Origin: JAMCZK01 sp964623375
GTDB taxonomy: Bacteria; Chloroflexota; Anaerolineae; Anaerolineales; UBA11579
DNA: 64,000 nt
Reading direction: 5' to 3'
NCBI GenBank assembly: GCA_964623375.1
Contig: CAZUTS010000001.1
Span: 124,001-188,000 of the forward strand
The position numbers were made by a program, and so were the translations under genes. The notes under the pieces were generated by a model that was not told the DNA's origin, did not search any database, and saw nothing but the letters and a program-made list of their open reading frames with translations. Shown in pieces: positions 8,554-17,078 of this stretch (within the stretch, counting starts at the first letter, position 1; each line of letters starts with the position of its first letter).

Positions 8554-9435
8554 ATGAAGCCAATACACGCAGTGCTGTGTGCCTTAGTCTCGCTGACCCT
8601 GGCGGCTTGCAATCTGCCGGGCACGCCCGCACAGCCCACCGCCACTACGATTGATGTAGTGCTGCCCAGCGCAACCGCACCCAGTCAGGAAACAGCGTCT
8701 CCGCAAGCTGCGCCAACACAGGCCAGCGATGGCCAGGTAGCGCTCGAAGCTATTCTGCTCGGCAGCCCCGGCTTCGCGTCACAACTCGTTTCTCCGGTCA
8801 CGGTGAGCGGGCAATCTCGCCCCACCTTTGAGCAGACCTTGGTGATCGCTATCTACGATGAAGCTGGCAACCAGCTCGCGCTGCAACCCACCACCATTGC
8901 CGCCGATGTTGGTAATCCCGGCCCCTTCTCTGCCGAGCTGAGTTTCTCGGTGCCCTATGAGCAGACGGGCCGCGTGGCGGTGATGGAACACAGCGCCATG
9001 GACGGCGGCATTCTGCACCTCACCAGCGTGGAGGTGACCTTGCTGCCTACTGGCAGCGCCGTGCTGCTGCCGCAGCCGGTGGCTGGCGAAAACATTGATA
9101 TTCAATTCCCGCTGCCGAACAGCACTATCAGCGGCGGCACGTTTACGGTGAGCGGTTTCTCTGAGTATTACTTTGAATCCAACTTGGGCTTGATGCTGTG
9201 TGGGGCAGGCGAGGGCGGTGGTGAGCCGCATGCCATTTGCGGCGACAGCAACAATGTGCTCGCCAGCACCTATGCCACCATCGACGCGCCAGACATTGGC
9301 CAGCCCGGCCCGTTTAGCGGCACGCTCACCTGGTCCGTAGCGGCCGCAACCCCCGGCCGCATTGTGCTCTATGCTGAGTCCATGCGTGATGGCGGCTTGC
9401 TGCACCTCAACAGTATTCCGGTGTTGATCCAACCT
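8554..9435 (+). CDS. Lipoprotein with two Gmad2-like Ig-fold domains
   Basis: About 294 residues. The signal peptide ends LTLAACNL (lipobox Cys at 19), then a Ser/Thr/Ala/Pro-rich tether (about 20-60). Two related beta-sandwich domains follow. Each has a core of the type V-T-V-S-G-x-S/F, then GNPGPFSAELSFSVP in repeat one or GQPGPFSGTLTWSVA in repeat two, then ExSAMDGGILHL or ESMRDGGLLHLNS. This matches the Gmad2 domain first noted in spore-germination proteins but widespread on cell surfaces. It is predicted to be anchored outside the membrane; ligand unknown. Sense codons end at 9435; the TGA at 9436-9438 overlaps the TTG start of the next gene. Confidence 0.78.
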
Positions 9436-10241
9436 TGAGCCAGCCCAAATCCGTAGCTCTGATCACTGGGGCCTCTTCTGGCATTGGCGAGGCTACGGCC
9501 CGCCTGCTGGCTGCCGATGGCTACCGTGTGGTGCTGGCGGCGCGCCGCTTGGAGCGCCTCCAGGCGCTCCAAGCCGAGATCGAGGCGGCCGGCGGCGAAG
9601 CCTTTGCCGTGCGCGCCGATGTAGGCAACCCCGCCGAGGTCGAGAGCATGGTCAAGCAAGCCCTGGCCGCTTACGGCCAGATCGATGTGCTCTTCAATAA
9701 TGCTGGCTTTGGCCGCACCAAATGGCTGGATGAGCTCGACCCGCAAGAAGACATCATTCCCCAAATTCAGGTCAACCTCACCGGCGCCATTCTGGCCACG
9801 CGGGCGGTGCTGCCCCATATGATTGCGCGCCGCCACGGCCACATCATCAACATGAGCTCGCTGGCCGGCCTGATGGCCACGCCCACCTACAGCATCTACG
9901 CCGCCACCAAATACGGCCTGCGCGGTTTCAGCGATGCGTTGCGCCGCGAGGTGGGCATCTTCGGTATCAAAGTCTCGGTGATGTATCCGGGCGGCGTCTC
10001 CACCGAGTTCGGCAGCCACACGGGCATGCAGCGCAAATCGCGCCTGAGCACGCCCAGCCTGCTGGTGCTCACGCCCCAGCAGGTGGCGCAGACCGTGCGC
10101 AGCCTGGTGCGCCGCCCGCGGCGCAGCGTGGTGCAGCCGTGGATCTATCACCTCGTGGTGCTGTTCTCTGAGCTGTTCCCCTGGCTCAACGACTGGGTGC
10201 AAGACCTGATTTTTACCCGCCGTGAGCGCGGAGCGAAGTAA
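9435..10241 (+). CDS. Short-chain dehydrogenase/reductase (SDR family)
   Basis: A 268-residue classical SDR. The N-terminal Rossmann motif is TGASSGIGEATA, the structural motif is NNAGFG, and the catalytic pair is YSIYAATKYGLRG (Y-x3-K) with an upstream Ser in NMSSLAG. The tail after about residue 225 is basic and hydrophobic, as in SDRs that associate with membranes. It uses NAD(P)H; the substrate cannot be told from sequence. The start is TTG overlapping the stop of the lipoprotein gene, so translation is probably coupled. No pathway partner is adjacent. Confidence 0.85.
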   Translation: MSQPKSVALITGASSGIGEATARLLAADGYRVVLAARRLERLQALQAEIEAAGGEAFAVRADVGNPAEVESMVKQALAAYGQIDVLFNNAGFGRTKWLDELDPQEDIIPQIQVNLTGAILATRAVLPHMIARRHGHIINMSSLAGLMATPTYSIYAATKYGLRGFSDALRREVGIFGIKVSVMYPGGVSTEFGSHTGMQRKSRLSTPSLLVLTPQQVAQTVRSLVRRPRRSVVQPWIYHLVVLFSELFPWLNDWVQDLIFTRRERGAK

Positions 10242-10251
10242 GCGCTGCCTA

Positions 10252-10257
10252 TATAAT
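10252..10257 (+). promoter_or_regulatory. Probable -10 box for the ion channel gene
   Basis: A consensus TATAAT lies 31 nt before the ATG at 10289. A GAGGAG ribosome-binding site at 10279-10284 follows, so this transcript should carry a leader, unlike many neighbours. Confidence 0.5.
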
Positions 10258-10288
10258 CCCCTGAACTTATCGGCATCAGAGGAGTGTT

Positions 10289-12196
10289 ATGAAGCCATCT
10301 TTTGGCGACCGCCTGCGGTACCGCTTTGATAACCTGATGTCTCTGGGCACGCCCGCACTGGTAGGCGTGCTGTTTGCTGCTTCCTTATTGGTTGTGCTGC
10401 TGGCCGCAGCCATCCTGACCATTGCCGGCCTATCGCCCGATGAGGCCATGGAGCCCTTCAGCTTTGCCGAGGCGGCCTGGCAGAGCATGATGCGCGCCCT
10501 CGATTCCGGCACGCTGGGCGGCGATACGGGATTAGGCTTCCGCGCCGTGATGCTCATGGTGACCCTCGGCGGCCTGTTTATCGTCAGCGCGCTGATTGGC
10601 GTGCTCAACAATGGCATCGAACGCCGCATCGAGGAGATGCGCAAGGGCCGCTCACGCGTGCTTGAATTTGGGCACACGCTGATCCTGGGCTGGTCGCCGC
10701 AAATTTTCACCATTCTCAATGAACTGGTCATCGCCAACCAAAATCAAAAGCGCGCCTGCATCGTGGTGCTGGCCGACCATGACAAAGTAGAAATGGAAGA
10801 CGAGATCCGTGAGCGCGTAGACCTGCGCGGCAGCAAAACGCGCATTATCTGCCGCACGGGCCGCCCCAGTGACCCCACGGATATCAACATCGCCAACCCG
10901 CAAACCAGCAAAGCCATCATCATTCTGCCGCCCGACACGGCTGACCCGGATGCCGAGGTGATCAAGTCCGTATTGGCCATCACCAACGCCGCAGACCGCC
11001 GCGAGGAACCGTATTCCATTAGCACCCAGGTGCGTAATGCGCGCAATCTGAATGTGCTCACCCTGGTCAGCGCGCAAGATAAGCTGCAAGTGGTGCTGAT
11101 CGGTGACCTGATCTCTCGCCTGGTGGCACAGGCCAACCACCAATCCGGTCTCTCCGTGGTGTACACCGAGCTGATGAATTTTGAGGGTGACGAGATCTAT
11201 TTCAAGGAAGAGCCAAAACTGGTAGGCAAGACATACGGCGAAGCCGTGCTGGCCTATGAGCACTCCGCCGTAATGGGCCTGCGTAAAGCGCAAGGCGAGA
11301 TTTTATTGAATCCAGCCATGGATACGGTGATCGAGGCGGGTGACCACTTCTTTGCCCTGTCTTCAGATGATGACACCCTGCGCCTCACCGACACCAGCGA
11401 CATCGAAATTCACTCTCAGCTTATCCACACAGATGTGCAGCAGCCGCCGGCGCAACCCGTGCGCATCCTCATCCTGGGCTGGAACCAGAACGGCTTCACC
11501 ATGATGCGCGAGCTCGATCACTACGTCACGTGCGGTTCGGAGCTGCGCGTGGTGGCCGACATCAGCGAGGCGGCCGCCGAGGGTATCCGCGTGCAGGCGG
11601 CTGGCTTGCAGAACTTGCAGCTGGTGGTGATGCAAGGTGATGCCACGGACCGTGGCCTGCTGGACGCGCTGCGTGTGGATGATTACGATCACGTCATCGT
11701 GCTGGCCTACGTGGAGCGCGGTGTGCAGCAGGCGGATGCCATGACCCTGGTGACCCTGTTACATCTGCGCGATATCTTCCATCACGACCAGACTCCCTTC
11801 TCCATCGTCAGCGAGATGCTCGACCTGCGCAACCGTGAGCTGGCCCAGGTGACCCGCGTGGATGATTTCATCGTCAGCGAGCAGCTCATCAGCCTGATGA
11901 TGGCCCAGTTTGCCGAGAACGCAGACTTGTACGCAGTCTTCGAGGATATCTTTGACCCTGAAGGCGCTGAGATCTACCTCAAGCCGGTGGAGCTATATGT
12001 AGAAAAGGGCCGCCCGGTGAACTTCTACACCGTGGTGGAGGCCGCCCGCCGCCGCGGCGAAACCGCCATCGGCTACCGCATGCGTGCCGATGCCAATTAC
12101 CCGGACAAGGCCTATGGCGTGCGCACCAACCCGCCCAAATCCGAATCCGTCATCTTCGGCGATGGTGACAAGATCATCGTGCTGGCCGAGAGTTAG
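10289..12196 (+). CDS. CASTOR/POLLUX-like ion channel with two RCK-type domains
   Basis: A 635-residue protein. Two hydrophobic helices (about 22-52 and 87-107) flank a pore-like segment ending SGTLGGDTGLGF. This replaces the TVGYG filter of K+ channels and resembles the non-canonical filters of plant CASTOR/POLLUX and bacterial homologues. Two Rossmann-like regulatory domains follow: one from about residue 128 (TLILGWSPQIFTILNELV) and one from about 390 (RILILGWNQNGFTMMREL). The family is annotated as a CASTOR/POLLUX-related putative ion channel; ion selectivity and ligand are unknown (Ca2+ gating is established for plant members). It is monocistronic with its own RBS and a downstream bidirectional terminator. 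Confidence 0.85.
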   Translation: MKPSFGDRLRYRFDNLMSLGTPALVGVLFAASLLVVLLAAAILTIAGLSPDEAMEPFSFAEAAWQSMMRALDSGTLGGDTGLGFRAVMLMVTLGGLFIVSALIGVLNNGIERRIEEMRKGRSRVLEFGHTLILGWSPQIFTILNELVIANQNQKRACIVVLADHDKVEMEDEIRERVDLRGSKTRIICRTGRPSDPTDINIANPQTSKAIIILPPDTADPDAEVIKSVLAITNAADRREEPYSISTQVRNARNLNVLTLVSAQDKLQVVLIGDLISRLVAQANHQSGLSVVYTELMNFEGDEIYFKEEPKLVGKTYGEAVLAYEHSAVMGLRKAQGEILLNPAMDTVIEAGDHFFALSSDDDTLRLTDTSDIEIHSQLIHTDVQQPPAQPVRILILGWNQNGFTMMRELDHYVTCGSELRVVADISEAAAEGIRVQAAGLQNLQLVVMQGDATDRGLLDALRVDDYDHVIVLAYVERGVQQADAMTLVTLLHLRDIFHHDQTPFSIVSEMLDLRNRELAQVTRVDDFIVSEQLISLMMAQFAENADLYAVFEDIFDPEGAEIYLKPVELYVEKGRPVNFYTVVEAARRRGETAIGYRMRADANYPDKAYGVRTNPPKSESVIFGDGDKIIVLAES

Positions 12197-12264
12197 GTAT
12201 CGAATACATCTGCGGAAAGTAGAATCCTTAGTGGCTCATCTTCCAAATGCAGCTCACGTACCAA

Positions 12265-12297
12265 TAAAAAAACGCCCGTGAACTCACGGGCGTTTTG
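12265..12297. terminator. Bidirectional terminator
   Basis: AACGCCCGTG / CACGGGCGTT (12271-12280 and 12285-12294) has a 4-nt loop, an A-run before and a T-run after. It separates the convergent channel gene and the SepIVA-like gene. Confidence 0.9.
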
Positions 12298-12315
12298 ATT
12301 CTCAAATGTGCTTGT

Positions 12316-12819
12316 CTAGCCGAGCGGAGCTTGGCCGCCACCTTGGCGCGCTTGCATCTCGGCGCGCTTCTCTTCCTGCTGCTGCATCACCGTGCGGATA
12401 CCGTTGCGCACCTGGTTGAGCACGCGCTCCAGCTCCATCTCCAGGCTGGTCAGCGTCTCAATGACGTAGTCATCGGCTTCCTGGCGGGTGGCCTCGGCGT
12501 CCAGGTGCGCCTGCTGCAGGATCTGCTCGGCGCGGCTTTCGGCGGCGGTGACCACCGCGTCGCGCTCCACCAGGCCATCGCTCTTCTCGCGCGCCAATTG
12601 CAGGGTGCGCTGGGCTTCCTCCTGCGCCTGGGCCATGGTGCGGTCGCGCTCAGCGATCAGCTTCTGGGCCTTCTTAACCTCATCGGGGATGGCCACACGC
12701 ATCTGATCGATCAGATCCAGCATGCGGTCTTCATCCACAATGACGTTATTGGTCAGCGGCAGGGGGCGGCTCTCATTAAAGAGCTCTTCCAGCTTGTCTA
12801 CGAGTTGAAGAATATCCAT
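12316..12819 (-). CDS. SepIVA/DivIVA-like coiled-coil protein
   Basis: A 167-residue, almost entirely helical, highly charged protein. The N-terminal block MDILQLVDKLEELFNESR, then LPLTNNVIVDEDRMLDLIDQ and a following MRVAIPDE segment, resembles the start of actinobacterial SepIVA and related Chloroflexota proteins. A long coiled coil (about 50-140) rich in Ala, Glu, Gln and Arg follows. SepIVA is a DivIVA-type factor linked to septation and peptidoglycan synthesis in mycobacteria; the same role here is inference. There is no membrane segment. It lies downstream of coaD on the same strand with a 160-bp spacer. Confidence 0.72.
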   Translation of the reverse strand: MDILQLVDKLEELFNESRPLPLTNNVIVDEDRMLDLIDQMRVAIPDEVKKAQKLIAERDRTMAQAQEEAQRTLQLAREKSDGLVERDAVVTAAESRAEQILQQAHLDAEATRQEADDYVIETLTSLEMELERVLNQVRNGIRTVMQQQEEKRAEMQARQGGGQAPLG

Positions 12820-12932
12820 AGGTTGGTTCTTGCCTTCTAGCGTGCAGATGCAAGATTTGAGCCTAGCTTATCTGTAAATCTCCATTTAGGCAACTTGCAG
12901 GGAGTGCCAAATCCTTAATCTAAAGCTATCGG

Positions 12933-12962
12933 TTAATCAAACCCGGTGATTCCTTTGATTAA
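12933..12962. other. Inverted repeat downstream of coaD
   Basis: TTAATCAAA and TTTGATTAA are separated by 12 nt, 18 bp beyond the coaD stop. No T-run follows, so it is either a weak terminator or a protein-binding site. The rest of 12820-12979 shows nothing else. Confidence 0.3.
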
Positions 12963-12979
12963 TCGATTGGTTCTGATTA

Positions 12980-13507
12980 TCAGTCCCGCAGCGGCGTGGC
13001 CGGGTACTTCGGCTCGCCGTTGGCCGCCATCTCATCGATGCGGTCGGCCAGCGCCTGCTTCACATGCGGCGGCACCATGCTGGCAACATCGCCACCCAGC
13101 GAGGCCACTTCGCGCACCGTGGTGGAGGACAGGAAGCTGTGCTCCTTGCTGGTGATGAGCGAGATTGTCTCCAGGTCCGGCGCCAGTTGGCGGTTGGCCA
13201 GGGCCATGCGGAACTCGTACTCAAAGTCTGAGAACACGCGCAGTCCGCGCACGATCACCTGCGCCCCGATCTGGTGGCAATAGTCCACCGTGAGGCCGGA
13301 GTATGTGGTGACGACGATCTTCTTCTCGTCCTTGAAGGTTTCCTTCACCAGCTCCACGCGCGTGTCAGTGGAGAGCAGCAGATTCTTCTGCGGCAGCTCG
13401 TACACCGCCACCACGATCTCATCAAATAGCTTGCTGGCGCGCAGGGCAATATCAATATGCCCGTTGTGGATGGGGTCAAACGTAGCGGGGAACAATGCAC
13501 GAATCAT
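12980..13507 (-). CDS. coaD: Phosphopantetheine adenylyltransferase
   Basis: A 175-residue enzyme of coenzyme A synthesis that converts 4'-phosphopantetheine and ATP to dephospho-CoA. The nucleotidyltransferase motif is HNGH (H14-H17) following FPATFDP, and the second motif is SSTTVRE (the usual ISSTKVRE or similar). GLRVFSDFEYEFRMALANRQL is the diagnostic CoaD stretch. Length is slightly over the usual 160. Its ATG overlaps the recG TGA by one base, so the two are co-translated. Confidence 0.96.
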   Translation of the reverse strand: MIRALFPATFDPIHNGHIDIALRASKLFDEIVVAVYELPQKNLLLSTDTRVELVKETFKDEKKIVVTTYSGLTVDYCHQIGAQVIVRGLRVFSDFEYEFRMALANRQLAPDLETISLITSKEHSFLSSTTVREVASLGGDVASMVPPHVKQALADRIDEMAANGEPKYPATPLRD

Positions 13508-16083
13508 CAGCTCAAATCTCCCTTGCCGTCGCGCGTGTAGTGGATCAGCGCTGCGGCGATTGGTTTGTGGTCTGGCTGGCTGAGCTCGGGGTCAGCCTCC
13601 AGCAGGGCCTGCGCCTGGCGGCGGGCCTTGTCGATCAGTCGTGTATCCGTCAGCAGCGTGAGCTGCAGGTCGCCGAAGCCGGCCTGCGCCATGCCCATGA
13701 ACTGCCCGGGGCCGCGCTGCTGCAGGTCGATCTCGGCCAGCTTGAAGCCATCATGCGTGCCTGCCAGCGCGGTCAGTCGCTCGTTCTCCAGGGCGTCTTC
13801 GCTGTCCGGCACCAGGATGCAATAGGCCTGCTCGCTGCCGCGGCCCACACGGCCGCGCAGCTGGTGCAGCTGCGCCAGGCCGAAGCGGTTGGCGCCTTCG
13901 ATGAGCATCACCGTGGCGTTAGGCACGTCTACGCCTACTTCGATCACGGTGGTGGAGACCAGCGCATCCAGCTGGCGGTCACGGAAGGCGCTCATCACCG
14001 CATCCTTATCCTCGGCGCTCATGCGCCCGTGCAGCAAGCCTAATTTTAGTTGCGGAAAGACGTCTTTGCTCAGGCGGGCGTGCTCAGCTACCGCCGCCTT
14101 GGCCTGCGAATTCTCGTTCTCTTCGATGAGCGGGTAGATGATAAACGCCTGCCGCCCGGCAGCCACTTCTTTGCGTACCAGGCTATGCGCCCGTTCGATC
14201 TGGCGCGGCGGCACTATATGCGTGCTGACCTGCTGGCGGCCCGGCGGCAGTTCGCCGATGACACTCACATCGAGGTCGCCATACAGCGTCAGCGCCAGCG
14301 AGCGCGGGATGGGTGTGGCGCTCATCACCAGCAGGTGCGGATTGGTGCCCTTGTTGCGCAGGGCGGCACGCTGGCCGACGCCGAAGCGGTGCTGCTCATC
14401 GATGACGATGAGCTCAAGCGCATCGAACACCACCGGGTCTTCGATGAGCGTGTGCGTACCGATGATGAGCTTGATGCGCCCATCGGCCAACCCGGCTTTG
14501 ATCTCGTCCTTCTCGGCCTTGCTGGTGGCGCCGATCATCATCTGTATTTCGCCGAGCGCCAGCGGCCCACCTTCGCCAGTCAGCAGCTTGCTCAGGCTGG
14601 CGTAGTGCTGCTCGGCCAGGATGCTGGTGGGCGCCATGATGGCCGCCTGCGCCCCGTGCGCCGCTATCAGCGCCGCGCACAGCGCCGCCACCACCGTCTT
14701 GCCGGAGCCCACGTCACCTTGCAGCAAGCGGTTCATCGGGCGGCCGCTGGCCATATCGGCCAGTAGGTCGGCGAGGGCACTGTGCTGCGCTGGGGTGAGC
14801 GCAAAGGGTAAGCGCGCCGTCTGTGCCCCCAGCCAGCCCGCCGCTGGTAGGAAGGCCGTGGCACGTTCGCCTTGCCAAATGCGTTTTTGGATAAGCACGG
14901 CCAGTTGCAGCAGGAACAGCTCATTGAAGGCCAGGCGTAGCTTGGCGGCTTCCAGTTGCTCTTGCGAAGCGGGGAAGTGCACTTGCTGCAGCGCCTCCGC
15001 ATAGGGCAGCAAGTCAGCGTTGGCTAGCAGGTCGGCGGGCAGCATGTCGGGCAGGCGCGGCGCCCAGTAGCTCACCACCTTCTTCATCAGGCCGCGCAGC
15101 CAGCGCTGGCGGATATCGGCGGTGAGCGGATACACCGGTACGATGCGATTGGTGTGCTGCGTATCCGCCGCGGCGTCTTCGTCCTCCACCAACTCCCATT
15201 CGGGGCTGCTGAGGGTCAGGCGGCCGAGGTATTGGTCTATCTTGCCGGAGAGCACTACATCGTCACCCTCACGGAAATTCTTGAACATCCACGGCTGGTT
15301 GAACCAGGTCGCCCGCAGGGCGGCCGTGCCATCATCCACCACGATCTCGAAGACTTGCTTGCCGCCATAGGGCCGCCCGTGGCGGCTTTTGCTCTTCACC
15401 GTGCCAATCACCGTGACCACTTGACCATAGCGCAGCTCACGGATGGGCAGCAGTTGGCTGTAATCGTCGTAGCGCCGTGGGAAGTGATACAGCATGTCGC
15501 CCAGGGTGTAGATACCCAGCTTCTCGAGCCGTTCGGCATTCACCGGCCCCACGCCGGTCAGCACCGTGGTGCTCGCCTCCAGGGCAGCCGGTTCGCCTTC
15601 GATCTTGGCGCGGCGTGCCGCCGGCTTGCTGCGCCGGGTTGCGCTGCGGGCGGCGGGCTTGGCTGCCTCATCGCTGGCAGCGGCCTTGGCGGTTTTGCGC
15701 GCAGCACGCTTGGCCGTGGCTGTAATAGGTTTGTCTGCCTGTGTATCAGAGGCAGTCTTTCTTTGTGTGCTTTGTGTCTTTGTGGTTGCTGCTGGCTGTT
15801 GGCTTGTCTTTTTGGCAACCACTGCGCGCGGCGCAGGCTTGCCCTGGGCTATCGCCCAGGCAGATTTGAGAGCGGCCTGCCGCTCTGTGGGTTCCAGCAC
15901 GTCATAGTTCTTGAGCTGCTGGGTCAACGCCAAAACCAGGGCCTCGTCCAACCCTTCGGCGCGTGCATTGCTACCCCACAGAGGCAGCATCTTTTCCAGC
16001 CCACCTAGCACGGCGCGGTTGTCGTAGCCGCGCTCGGCTTCCAGACGGAAATACTTCCTCAGGGTGCTGAGGGCAGGGTGCAT
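13507..16083 (-). CDS. recG: ATP-dependent DNA helicase RecG with long N-terminal extension
   Basis: An 858-residue superfamily 2 helicase that remodels stalled forks and D-loops. The wedge domain starts near residue 175 (LTGVGPVNAERLEKLGIYTL, then HFPRRYDD). Helicase motifs are GDVGSGKTVVA, the DEQH box VIDEQHRFG, MSATPIPRSLALT and QLRGRVGRG. E. coli RecG is 693 residues; the excess here is N-terminal. It comprises a helical segment (1-80) and a low-complexity Ala/Lys/Arg/Thr linker (about 80-170) that looks histone-H1-like. Such extensions occur in some bacterial RecGs and may add DNA binding. A TAGAAT box lies 7 nt upstream of the ATG. Confidence 0.95.
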   Translation of the reverse strand: MHPALSTLRKYFRLEAERGYDNRAVLGGLEKMLPLWGSNARAEGLDEALVLALTQQLKNYDVLEPTERQAALKSAWAIAQGKPAPRAVVAKKTSQQPAATTKTQSTQRKTASDTQADKPITATAKRAARKTAKAAASDEAAKPAARSATRRSKPAARRAKIEGEPAALEASTTVLTGVGPVNAERLEKLGIYTLGDMLYHFPRRYDDYSQLLPIRELRYGQVVTVIGTVKSKSRHGRPYGGKQVFEIVVDDGTAALRATWFNQPWMFKNFREGDDVVLSGKIDQYLGRLTLSSPEWELVEDEDAAADTQHTNRIVPVYPLTADIRQRWLRGLMKKVVSYWAPRLPDMLPADLLANADLLPYAEALQQVHFPASQEQLEAAKLRLAFNELFLLQLAVLIQKRIWQGERATAFLPAAGWLGAQTARLPFALTPAQHSALADLLADMASGRPMNRLLQGDVGSGKTVVAALCAALIAAHGAQAAIMAPTSILAEQHYASLSKLLTGEGGPLALGEIQMMIGATSKAEKDEIKAGLADGRIKLIIGTHTLIEDPVVFDALELIVIDEQHRFGVGQRAALRNKGTNPHLLVMSATPIPRSLALTLYGDLDVSVIGELPPGRQQVSTHIVPPRQIERAHSLVRKEVAAGRQAFIIYPLIEENENSQAKAAVAEHARLSKDVFPQLKLGLLHGRMSAEDKDAVMSAFRDRQLDALVSTTVIEVGVDVPNATVMLIEGANRFGLAQLHQLRGRVGRGSEQAYCILVPDSEDALENERLTALAGTHDGFKLAEIDLQQRGPGQFMGMAQAGFGDLQLTLLTDTRLIDKARRQAQALLEADPELSQPDHKPIAAALIHYTRDGKGDLS

Positions 16084-16090
16084 GAATGAG

Positions 16091-16096
16091 ATTCTA
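16091..16096 (-). promoter_or_regulatory. Probable -10 box of recG (leaderless type)
   Basis: TAGAAT reads toward recG and ends 7 nt before its ATG; there is no Shine-Dalgarno. It would make recG-coaD a separate transcript from degV. Confidence 0.5.
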
Positions 16097-16191
16097 ACTG
16101 CAGAAGATGTTGTACTGGTAAGTAGTAAATGGTAAATAGAGATTGAAGACGGGAGATTCAGTTGCTGGTATCAGTTAGCGTCTTTAGCTAT

Positions 16192-16225
16192 AGATTGGAG
16201 ATTGCTAATTACCAATCTCTAATCT
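16192..16225. repeat. Inverted repeat overlapping the degV stop
   Basis: AGATTGGAGATTG and CAATCTCTAATCT (one G-T pair) flank an 8-nt loop. The right arm spans the degV TAG. Related sequence (GAGATTGG ... CCAATCT) appears at 23301-23340, so this may be a small dispersed element rather than a classical terminator. Confidence 0.4.
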
Positions 16226-17064
16226 CTACCCCTAATCGCAAAAAGCCCCAGCGAACGTGGCCCAATATGGCTGGCCAGCGGCGCATTGATGATCTGCTCA
16301 CTGATCGGTGTGGTGACGCCTTCTTCAGCCAGGCGCTCGCGCAAAGCACGCGTCTCCGCCTCAAACGCCGGGGCGCCCTGCAGCAAGGCAATGTGCTGCA
16401 AATCGGTGAATTCGCTCAAGAATTCGTACATCACATCCACAAGCTGGCGCGTGTTGCGGGCTTTCTGTGTGGGCACCAGTTGCCCATTGTCCAGCGTGAA
16501 GACTTGCAGGATCTCCAAATACTCGCCCACCATCGCCTGGCTGTGGTTCAGGTGACCGCCGCGTTCCAGGTAGCTCAAGCCCGGCACACACAGCATGCCG
16601 AACACGCGCGGCAGCAGCCCGCGTGCATACAGCTCCAGCTCGGCCAGCGCCATGCCGTTGGCGCTGGCTTGCGCCGCCGCCTGCACCAGCAAGCCCAGCC
16701 CTAACGACACGTTGAGGCTGTCCACCACGCGCACGGCCACCTTGCCGTGCACGCTGCCAGAGGCGGCCTGGGCTTCTTCCTCAATGGGGCTGAAGTGATT
16801 GGAGTGCAGAATTACCAACACGCTCTCATGGCTCTGACCCAATTGGCGGTACAGGGCTTCAAAGTCAGCGGCGCGTGGCGCCTTTAACTGCGGGCCAGGC
16901 GAAGTGCCGCGCAGGGTGGCGGGTAGGTCGCTAGCCTTCAGGCGCTCCACGCCCGCGGGCAGCTCGGGCTGCCAGCGCGGCGAAAGGATGTGCACAAGCT
17001 CCCGACCGGGAAACACCGGGCTGGGGAACGAGACGGTACTGTCAGTAACAATGGCGACGGACAT
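16219..17064 (-). CDS. DegV family fatty-acid-binding protein (FakB-like)
   Basis: A 281-residue EDD-fold protein. It starts MSVAIVTDSTVSF, the DegV opening. The middle region has LVILHSNHFSP, then VRVVDSLNVSLGLGLLV, and the C-terminal half has SYLERGGHLNHS, equivalent to the family block that shapes the lipid pocket. DegV/FakB proteins hold a fatty acid while FakA phosphorylates its carboxylate. The fakA gene is 14 bp upstream on the same strand, which strongly suggests a FakAB pair for using exogenous or recycled fatty acids. The conserved opening favours the chosen start. Confidence 0.88.
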   Translation of the reverse strand: MSVAIVTDSTVSFPSPVFPGRELVHILSPRWQPELPAGVERLKASDLPATLRGTSPGPQLKAPRAADFEALYRQLGQSHESVLVILHSNHFSPIEEEAQAASGSVHGKVAVRVVDSLNVSLGLGLLVQAAAQASANGMALAELELYARGLLPRVFGMLCVPGLSYLERGGHLNHSQAMVGEYLEILQVFTLDNGQLVPTQKARNTRQLVDVMYEFLSEFTDLQHIALLQGAPAFEAETRALRERLAEEGVTTPISEQIINAPLASHIGPRSLGLFAIRGRD

Positions 17065-17078
17065 GCCTGGTGTGTGCG

